DNA of 42,998 nt, from positions 1 to 42,998 of the IMG/VR virus record IMGVR_UViG_3300030060_000057; one strand, written 5' to 3'. The notes beneath the pieces were generated by a model, which saw nothing but the letters and a program-made list of their open reading frames with translations, was not told where the DNA came from and ran no database searches. Shown piece after piece: positions 37,173 to 42,998 of this stretch. The translations under genes were made by a program, and so were the position numbers. Position 1 is the first letter of the stretch. Each line of letters starts with the position of its first letter. The DNA is from a virus.

Positions 37173-38414
37173 CTAATAGAGCCTACCTGCATCATGGAAA
37201 TAGTTAAATAAAACTCTACCTGTGCTATCTTCGTATCCGTTATCATTAGGGTCTTTCATTCCAGTATAAACATAGACTTTTAAAATCATGCCACCACTAC
37301 CATCTGGTTCTTCTGCTACTACAACATCTCCAATTTTGTATCCACCTGAATTACCTTTAACATGCATTTGATAGTTGTTGTCAGGATTTTCTTTTGTACT
37401 TTTAAGGTATCCAAATTTTTTTGTTGGTGAATTTTCTGCTCCACCTGATTGTGCAACAATAGCTTGACCGTAGTTGGTCAGTGCATCTAATGCTTTTTCT
37501 CTTATTCTATCTGCTTCATTTAGTAAGTTACTATCTACAACATCATCTGCTACTTTTGCTTGTGCTTCTATGGTGTTTGCTGCCGCAATCCTTGCAACTA
37601 TTTTTGCACCTTGCCTACCTTCTAAGTTAGCAGTTATGTTTCCGTTTATATCTGTTTCAAAATCATATTCGGTATATGCATCTGCAAACGCATTCTTTTT
37701 AATAGTTTCACGGCTTGTTTTACTAAAATATTCTATAGGTTTATCTGGTTTATCTTCTGGCTTACGAAGTGCAATGTCTTCTTCAATTTTTGTTTTCCAC
37801 TCTTCCAACACATCTTCAAGACGTGTTACCTCATCTTGATTTGCTTTTGATGGGTCTGAAGCATACACTGACTTTGCATTTTGTAACAATGAGTATGTAC
37901 CTGCATGTCCTGCTTCTAGTGAACTATATTGTTTAGGTGCTTTTGGTTCTTCCACTTCACCTAAAACGCTTGTCATAATATCTTGTCTAACAGTAAATGG
38001 CTCAACAGTATCATAATTACGTACCGTTGCCATCATAGCAGCTTCATTACGTGGATCATTATGGTCTTCTACAAACATACTACTTTCAAGCATGTCATCA
38101 GGATTAATGCCACGTGCTAAAGCAGCCTTAGAATAATCTACATATTGACTAACAGCAGCACTACCACCTTTAAGTATCCAACCTGCTTTTGCATCACTAA
38201 TACCCATAGACTTTAACAGTGCAGCATTCTCCTTATCTTGTCTTTGCTTTTCTCTACGTTCAGCAGCTTTTGCAAGACGCATTTTAGTTGCCTCTTCTTC
38301 AGCAAGCATATCCATTCTAAATTCTTTTTCACGATTAAATCTTTTTGCTTCTTCTATATTGGTAGATATTTGACGTGACATACCACCAAGAAATTGACCA
38401 AAATCAAATCCCAT
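37173..38414 (-). CDS. internal virion-type protein, 413 aa
   Basis: The N-terminal 70 residues form a charged coiled coil (ATKMRLAKAAERREKQRQDK), preceded by GFDFGQFLGGMSRQI. The middle is helical and acidic; the C-terminal 60 residues look beta-rich (YKIGDVVVAEEPDGSGGMI). No domain recognised. It is encoded between two other presumed virion genes, and its ATG overlaps the end of the 172-residue gene by 11 bases. A structural role is inferred. Confidence 0.72.
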   Translation of the reverse strand: MGFDFGQFLGGMSRQISTNIEEAKRFNREKEFRMDMLAEEEATKMRLAKAAERREKQRQDKENAALLKSMGISDAKAGWILKGGSAAVSQYVDYSKAALARGINPDDMLESSMFVEDHNDPRNEAAMMATVRNYDTVEPFTVRQDIMTSVLGEVEEPKAPKQYSSLEAGHAGTYSLLQNAKSVYASDPSKANQDEVTRLEDVLEEWKTKIEEDIALRKPEDKPDKPIEYFSKTSRETIKKNAFADAYTEYDFETDINGNITANLEGRQGAKIVARIAAANTIEAQAKVADDVVDSNLLNEADRIREKALDALTNYGQAIVAQSGGAENSPTKKFGYLKSTKENPDNNYQMHVKGNSGGYKIGDVVVAEEPDGSGGMILKVYVYTGMKDPNDNGYEDSTGRVLFNYFHDAGRLY

Positions 38415-38922
38415 CTGACATACTCCTTGACATTAATCCACCAGTAGGCTTTTCTTTTTCTGGTTGTGGCTCTTCCATTTTAGGTTCTTCCTCTACACTT
38501 TTACCAGACTCTTCACGTACCATCTGTAATGCCAGTGAAACACGTGCATCTGTAGGTTTATCTGGATCAGCCTCTATGTTAGAACCTTCATCATATTCTA
38601 CACCTGCTTCTTCAGCTAGGTATGCCATCGTTTCTATAAGTACAGGAATAATTAATATACCTACATCAAGACTATGTTTACCTTCCATGACACCACCTGT
38701 TTGCATTGCATCTGCAATGGTAGTCAGAGGAATGCCTGTTTCCATTACATCAAGTAACTGTTCTAATAATTCGGGATTAGTTAAACGAGGAATGTAGTAT
38801 TGCAAAGCTTCCTCAACGGTTGAATATTGAGGCGGTTGTTGCCAAGGTCTATTACCTAACTCTGCAGTAAGAGACATTCCCGGTGTAGGTCTATCGAATG
38901 AAGGTGTAAGTGTATCAACCAT
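38404..38922 (-). CDS. hypothetical virion-region protein, 172 aa
   Basis: The N-terminus has PTPGMSLTAELGNRPWQQPPQY followed by TVEEALQYYIPRL, a helical middle and an acidic Pro/Glu/Lys-rich end (KSVEEEPKMEEPQPEKEKP). Similar proteins with 'PGxSLTxxLGxxPWQQPP' occur in marine phages near the internal protein genes. Function unknown. It overlaps both neighbours. Confidence 0.72.
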   Translation of the reverse strand: MVDTLTPSFDRPTPGMSLTAELGNRPWQQPPQYSTVEEALQYYIPRLTNPELLEQLLDVMETGIPLTTIADAMQTGGVMEGKHSLDVGILIIPVLIETMAYLAEEAGVEYDEGSNIEADPDKPTDARVSLALQMVREESGKSVEEEPKMEEPQPEKEKPTGGLMSRSMSDGI

Positions 38923-39118
38923 TCTTTAAATCCATTCTTGCTTGACGTAATGTAGCCACATAAGATGCAATACGATCACGTGGTTCATTACCCATTTCAT
39001 TTTCTGATTGTTGTTTTGGACCACGAGAAAGTAACCCTCTACTTTGTGTACTAGTATCTTCAGTCTTTTGTTCTTTAGGTAACTGAAGATTGTTCATTGT
39101 CATAAATCCAACATTCAT
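38915..39118 (-). CDS. hypothetical 67-aa protein
   Basis: AGGAG lies about ten bases before the ATG at 39118. The protein is polar and mostly disordered, ending in a basic helix (RIASYVATLRQARMDLKNG); Ser/Gln/Arg/Pro rich in the middle. No known domain. It lies between two presumed virion genes. Confidence 0.6.
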   Translation of the reverse strand: MNVGFMTMNNLQLPKEQKTEDTSTQSRGLLSRGPKQQSENEMGNEPRDRIASYVATLRQARMDLKNG

Positions 39119-39135
39119 TATTATTATTCTCCTAA

Positions 39136-41112
39136 TTAAAATACTTTACCAAGAATACTACCTGCAAGAGTATTACTTAGATCAGACGTAAATAGTGATC
39201 CAATTAAAGCACCAAAACCTGCTGATGCATCTGCGTCTGCTTTAAATTTCATAGCATTAAAACTAGAATCAGCTTGTAATTTTACTATAGCCAAATCATT
39301 AATTCGTTTTCTTTCATTTTCAGCAGATGTCCAAGCCCACTCCATATTATCTGAAGCTGTTTGCCACAAGTTATTATAAGCTGACTGTGAGACACCTAGA
39401 AGTGAAGCAGCATTTATTTCATTTACACGATTAACAGCAGCAGTATCAGCAGTTGCAATCTGCCTACGCCACTGTGCATTAGCTTGGTCAATGACTAAAC
39501 GGTTCTGTGCATTGAACTGATCACGTTGATTGTTTATCTCAGTGTTAAATCGTTCAAGTACATTTACCTGACCTGCATTAAACTGTGCCTGTGCATTTGC
39601 TTGTGATGCATTGAACTGTGCATTGTTACTTGCCAAACTTGCAAAGAACTGATCTGTTTGCATCTGGCTTGTAGCGTTAAACTGTTGTGCAGCATTTGCA
39701 GCAGCTTGGTCTGTAAACAGAGACTGAGCACGTGTCTGTGCATTAAACATTTCTGTTTGTTGTGCATTAGACAAGTTAGCCATATCGTTTTGTAAGAATG
39801 CTTGTGCGCTTTGTACAGCAGCTTGTTGTCTGTTGTTTAAGTTAGCCATGTCCATCTGTGACATAGCTGCAGCATCTGCCATGACTTTAGCTTGACTGTT
39901 AGATAGGTTAGCTAAGTTCATAGTCTGTGCTATCTTAGCATTCTCAAGTGCAACCTGTTGCTCTGCACTAAAATTTATATTGGCAATTTCAGATACCCTA
40001 GCAGCATTCTTAACTTTAGCCTCAAACGCTTGGTTAAAATCCATTTGTAAAAAGTTAGCACGTTGTCTTGCTGACTCTACTGCAATCTGCTGTTTGTTTG
40101 CTGCATCCATTTGAGCAATAGGCAATGCAGACTCCATAGCTGCTTGTACAACAGCCATACCTGCCATTGATGATGCGCCTAGTCCACGTGCAGCCATTGC
40201 TGCGTTAGCTGCTCTCATAGCTCCTGCAGCCCATGCAGGTGTTTTACCACCTTCAAAGTCTTGCATAAGACTATCTAGCTCACCAGATACTGTAGTTGCT
40301 TCTAGTGGTTGCTGACCAAAGATTTGTTGCACTTGTCCTTGATCGACAGCAGAGCCACTAATCTGTTGACCAGAAGTAAATTGCATAGGAGAAGGCGCAC
40401 CTTGTACCTGTGAAGCCTGACCTTGTGCAGCTTGTAAACCTAATTGTGATAACTGTTGGGGATTTGTTTGTGCAGCCTGTGTTACTGCATTACGACTGAG
40501 CGTACCTTGTGCAGCATTTGCCTGTGCAGTTTGCACATTTGGTGCAGACATTGTAGGCTGCATTTGACCTGCTTGTGTAGCAGTCTGTTGATTTGCTTGT
40601 TGTGTATTTGCAAGAGCAGTAGGAACTGCAGCTTGACCAGTTACCTGACCAGACTGTGGGTTAACTAACTGTCCTTGTGTAATCTGTGTACCAACTGGAA
40701 CAACTGCTGTGCCTGTAGGTAAACCGGGATTTATAGCCTGTTGAGTCATTGCCTGTTGCACAGTAGAACCTAAAGCAATGTTTTGTGCAGGTACAGTTTG
40801 TTGGCTTAATGGTCTTGGTTGTGCTTGTGCTGCAGGTGCTGCAGGAACTGCTCCACCTACTTGATATTCTTTTGCAAGATCAGGATCAATCTTTTGTTGC
40901 ACAGCTTCTGGTAATTTAGAAAAACCTTTGTACTTAGTTGGAACACCACCATTAGCCATCTGTTGTGCCTTTTGCATATACTGGTTCATCATGTCTTGTT
41001 TGTCTTTATTTTGATCCAAGTATTGCTGAAAGCCTTGCATGTCTCCATTGTAACCGAGACTATTTGCAATCTTTGGCATAGACTCTGGTTTAAATCCTTG
41101 AAATTGTATCAT
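39136..41112 (-). CDS. Gln/Asn/Ala-rich internal virion protein, 658 aa
   Basis: The first 65 residues are ordered (GFKPESMPKIANSLGYNGDM). From about 80 to 245 it is low-complexity Gln/Ala/Thr/Pro. Residues 290-335 carry TPAWAAGAMRAANAAMAARG and LGASSMAGMAVVQAAMES, a motif shared by marine phage virion proteins. The rest is a long helix with repeats MANLSN-x-QQ about every 22 residues and AQFNA-type repeats. A hydrophobic end (GFGALIGSLF) may insert in membrane. It fits an elongated ejection-channel protein. No enzyme motif. Confidence 0.75.
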   Translation of the reverse strand: MIQFQGFKPESMPKIANSLGYNGDMQGFQQYLDQNKDKQDMMNQYMQKAQQMANGGVPTKYKGFSKLPEAVQQKIDPDLAKEYQVGGAVPAAPAAQAQPRPLSQQTVPAQNIALGSTVQQAMTQQAINPGLPTGTAVVPVGTQITQGQLVNPQSGQVTGQAAVPTALANTQQANQQTATQAGQMQPTMSAPNVQTAQANAAQGTLSRNAVTQAAQTNPQQLSQLGLQAAQGQASQVQGAPSPMQFTSGQQISGSAVDQGQVQQIFGQQPLEATTVSGELDSLMQDFEGGKTPAWAAGAMRAANAAMAARGLGASSMAGMAVVQAAMESALPIAQMDAANKQQIAVESARQRANFLQMDFNQAFEAKVKNAARVSEIANINFSAEQQVALENAKIAQTMNLANLSNSQAKVMADAAAMSQMDMANLNNRQQAAVQSAQAFLQNDMANLSNAQQTEMFNAQTRAQSLFTDQAAANAAQQFNATSQMQTDQFFASLASNNAQFNASQANAQAQFNAGQVNVLERFNTEINNQRDQFNAQNRLVIDQANAQWRRQIATADTAAVNRVNEINAASLLGVSQSAYNNLWQTASDNMEWAWTSAENERKRINDLAIVKLQADSSFNAMKFKADADASAGFGALIGSLFTSDLSNTLAGSILGKVF

Positions 41113-41125
41113 TGTTTATTCCTAT

Positions 41126-41584
41126 TTACCAAGGCAGATAGTCGTTTACGTCTATCCATCCCATGTGATGCAGATATGCTGTAGAGCCAATAGCAGAGGC
41201 TGTAATAAGAAATAAGATACCTGCTAAAGTTACTGCTAACTCTTGTCTTTCTATAGCCTCACGTCTTGCTTGAGCTTCTGCCTCACGTTTTTCTTGTAAT
41301 ACTTCTTTACGTATACGGAGTAATTCCAACCACTTGCTCCTGCCATACGTCTGTGTGATCCATTCCTGCAATTCACTTTCAGCTTCGGCTGCTTGACGTA
41401 CCTTTGCCCAACGGTCTAGTGCAGTGGCATTAACGCTTTTACTTGAGATGCCTTTTTTCTGTAATTGTTTTTTAGCTTGGTCTGTTGCGTCAAAGAATTT
41501 ACCTATGTCTTTAGATAGTGCAGCTACGCTACGCCCTGTGCTTAGACCTAACTTTATTCCTGAGAGGATCGTGATGGGGTCCAT
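41126..41584 (-). CDS. helical protein with C-terminal membrane anchor, 152 aa
   Basis: The N-terminus reads MDPITILSGIKLGLSTGRSVAAL and is followed by a long charged helix (EAESELQEWITQTYGRSKWLEL, RKEVLQEKREAEAQARREA). A transmembrane segment (AVTLAGILFLITASAIG) lies near the end. This order is common beside virion genes of marine phages. It may be an internal protein or a spanin-like anchor. Function unknown. Confidence 0.72.
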   Translation of the reverse strand: MDPITILSGIKLGLSTGRSVAALSKDIGKFFDATDQAKKQLQKKGISSKSVNATALDRWAKVRQAAEAESELQEWITQTYGRSKWLELLRIRKEVLQEKREAEAQARREAIERQELAVTLAGILFLITASAIGSTAYLHHMGWIDVNDYLPW

Positions 41585-41586
41585 GA

Positions 41587-41952
41587 CTACATTCCATCAT
41601 CCATAGGCCTTATCATTCTGTTATGTTCACGGTTCATGTACTTTAGTTCTGTCTCTAGTAAAGCTATTCTTTGTTTGAGTTGATTGACAGAACTAAATGT
41701 TGCAACCATAGCACCCATTTCTTCCCATATCTCATCACTATCTTCCCATAGTTCTATTATGTCAGACTTACTTTCTTGTACATCACGTTTAAGATTTACA
41801 GTATCTTCTACAGCCATGCGACTAGCAAACTGTGCTACGTTTTCTTCTAATGATGATATAGTAGCTGCCTGTTGAGATACCCACCAGACACCACCTGCAA
41901 GCTGTACAGCCATTGCCATGACTAAAGCTATTGGAAGTTTCATGTTTTCCAT
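41587..41952 (-). CDS. membrane-anchored coiled-coil protein, 121 aa
   Basis: The N-terminus is a transmembrane segment (MKLPIALVMAMAVQLAGGVWWV), then coiled coil (AATISSLEENVAQFASRM..., LKQRIALLETELKYMNREHN). The start is 41952, with an in-frame ATG at 41943 as alternative. The layout is that of an inner-membrane spanin or a virion membrane protein. No outer-membrane partner was recognised nearby. It precedes the 152-residue anchored protein with no real gap. Confidence 0.7.
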   Translation of the reverse strand: MENMKLPIALVMAMAVQLAGGVWWVSQQAATISSLEENVAQFASRMAVEDTVNLKRDVQESKSDIIELWEDSDEIWEEMGAMVATFSSVNQLKQRIALLETELKYMNREHNRMIRPMDDGM

Positions 41953-41966
41953 TTGTAACCTATAGG

Positions 41967-42206
41967 TTATGCAGCCTCATCTTCATCTACAATTCGTGGT
42001 TCCACTGGTGCTTCTAAAGATCGTGCAAGCATATTTACAAAAGCCTCACGTCCAACGCTTAGTTGGTCTACGTTAAATCTAGCACTAGATAGTTTACGAT
42101 CTAGGTCTGATACATGATTAACCATAGCCTGTTGCTCTTGTGTTAAGTCTTCTACTAAATATTCTTTGTCATTTATAACGATAGGGGTTTTTTCATTTTT
42201 TCCCAT
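41967..42206 (-). CDS. small acidic protein resembling DUF6447, 79 aa
   Basis: AAAGGAGAATAAC precedes the ATG. The protein reads VINDKEYLVEDLTQEQQAMV, then NHVSDLDRKLSSARFNVDQL and a helix with GREAFVNMLARSL, followed by an acidic tail. The pattern 'EDLTxEQQxMVNHVxDLDRK' is common in marine phages; I recall the name DUF6447 but cannot verify it. Function unknown. Confidence 0.74.
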   Translation of the reverse strand: MGKNEKTPIVINDKEYLVEDLTQEQQAMVNHVSDLDRKLSSARFNVDQLSVGREAFVNMLARSLEAPVEPRIVDEDEAA

Positions 42207-42230
42207 GTTATTCTCCTTTGTTAAAGTTTA

Positions 42231-42422
42231 CTAATCGGCAGCTTGTATTTCGTTGCCGTCTTCTTTTGCCCATTCAAGTATGGCTGCGTAGTGGCGATTG
42301 TTTGGGTCAAGGGGAACAAACATTGTTTTACCATCTATAACTGCTTCTATCGTGTGGTTTTCTTTTGTATTTTTATCGTAGTCTATTAATCGATTTATAT
42401 ATTTTGCTGATTCAATAATCAT
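42231..42422 (-). CDS. small tail-region protein, 63 aa
   Basis: I chose the ATG at 42422 (MIIESAKYINRL) because AGGTGG precedes it at five bases; a GTG at 42431 would be directly after the fibre stop. The end reads TIEAVIDGKTMFVPLDPNNRHYAAILEW...GNEIQ, a motif found in short genes next to tail fibres. Possibly a fibre-associated or assembly protein. Confidence 0.7.
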   Translation of the reverse strand: MIIESAKYINRLIDYDKNTKENHTIEAVIDGKTMFVPLDPNNRHYAAILEWAKEDGNEIQAAD

Positions 42423-42431
42423 AATTACCAC

Positions 42432-42998
42432 CTATAATTCTGCATCTAAAAGTAATTCGCCTTGTCCAGAGTTTTTTCCAAGATAACCTAATGTAGAAAC
42501 AGTACTGTCATTATCTGGAGTACAATTAATAGTACAACTACTCGTTTCACCAGTACTAATATCAAGAGTTAAAGTATCAATCGTATCAAAAGCCACCCCT
42601 GGCTTATGTATCCTATCAAAATCAATAGTACCAGTTGGAGCAACCCTTTTTTCATAAAAACTAACTGCAAAATTGTAACCATTCGTATTTGTTCTCTGTC
42701 TAATCAAAGGAATACTTCCAACTTGGTCTTGAATAGGTGAAAAGACTTCAAAATATCTCATACACCTCCGCAACTCGTCATCAAAGGACCGATGCTCAAA
42801 GGGCGTGGCTTCTGAGCCTGTTTCAAACTGAACGCCTGTAATCTCCCAATCATTACTTGTGCTGTCTGCAAAGTTCACCTGACCAGTTGTACTGCCAGCA
42901 TCAGCAGAAGCAGCCCATGTTTCTGATAGAGTTCCAGTGTTTGTATCTGCCCCTGCATATAAATTAAAAAATATTTCTAACGAACTAGCGTTATCATC
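42432..42998 (-). CDS. C-terminal part of a tail fibre protein, cut by the right edge
   Basis: The frame stays open from the right edge through 188 codons to its stop. Internally it contains GADTNTGTLSETW and WEITGVQFETGSEATPFEHR, the well-known ending of phage tail fibres ('TGVQLExGSxATPFEHR'), then RCMRYFEVF and a C-terminal beta-rich domain. A GTG at 42878 looks like a start but the frame continues upstream without a stop, so it is internal. Such ends often carry the receptor-binding fold. The N-terminal part lies outside the window. Confidence 0.85.
   Translation of the reverse strand, partial: DDNASSLEIFFNLYAGADTNTGTLSETWAASADAGSTTGQVNFADSTSNDWEITGVQFETGSEATPFEHRSFDDELRRCMRYFEVFSPIQDQVGSIPLIRQRTNTNGYNFAVSFYEKRVAPTGTIDFDRIHKPGVAFDTIDTLTLDISTGETSSCTINCTPDNDSTVSTLGYLGKNSGQGELLLDAEL

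Noticed and set aside
1-42998. CRISPR array or insertion sequence
   Set aside because: No evenly spaced direct repeats with unique spacers, no transposase frame and no terminal inverted repeats were seen.

Overview
The window looks like most of the genome of a marine tailed phage with a short-tail (podovirus-like) plan. The nearest described relative I can name is the HMO-2011 group, which infects SAR116, SAR11 and Roseobacter-type alphaproteobacteria. The evidence is a family A DNA polymerase with a DnaJ-type CxxCxGxG zinc module between its exonuclease and polymerase domains (described for HMO-2011), split T7-style primase and helicase genes, a T7-type endonuclease I, a B12-dependent class II ribonucleotide reductase, MazG, and a terminase/portal/large internal virion protein set. 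The DNA is AT-rich and genes are packed end to end with ATGA, TAATG or longer overlaps. I cannot tell the host species.

Layout. Positions 1-12336 (minus strand) form one late operon read leftward: small basic and accessory proteins, a signal-peptide beta-barrel-like protein, a lysis cassette (EF-hand membrane protein, 3-TM holin, M15 endopeptidase), terminase small subunit, a HTH-like protein, terminase large subunit, portal, a 741-residue protein, then a gene cut by the left edge. Positions 12337-13212 are a non-coding divergent control region with tandem palindromes and hairpins. Positions 13213-33542 (plus strand) are the early/middle operon. A dense run of very small unknown genes comes first, then an adenine methyltransferase, a SleB-type hydrolase, a DUF932-type protein, a tyrosine integrase, primase, helicase, Pol A, a probable ssDNA-binding protein, a Cas4/RecB-like exonuclease, endonuclease I, DoxX-like and other membrane proteins, the reductase and MazG. 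A bidirectional terminator at 33548-33573 separates this from a second minus-strand late segment (33573-42998) encoding very large virion/ejection-type proteins, membrane-anchored coiled coils and the C-terminal part of a tail fibre that runs off the right edge.

No major capsid or tail tube gene is visible. Both edges cut minus-strand genes, so the simplest reading is a circular or circularly permuted genome whose missing part (capsid, tail tubes, fibre N-terminus) lies between the right and left edges.

The least expected signals are as follows. (1) Seven copies of a 14-bp near-palindrome, GTCCAA-NG-TTGGAC, are confined to the control and early region. Five of them are read in the same frame inside unrelated genes as S-[K/N]-V-G. 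(2) Two long hairpins share the core TATAACACTTGA...TGAAAGTGTTATA. (3) The control region holds two tandem TGTGATCACA-NN-TAAGTGT repeats exactly 30 bp apart. (4) Four small proteins spread over both operons share one plan: hydrophobic start plus two cysteines. (5) A terminator-like UUCG hairpin sits inside the start of the integrase gene. Together with the integrase, (1) and (5) raise the possibility of a lysogeny-type control circuit based on dispersed operators. No repressor can be recognised, so this remains a hypothesis. More than a dozen very small genes between the larger ones are listed because their start/stop couplings and ribosome binding sites fit the operons.
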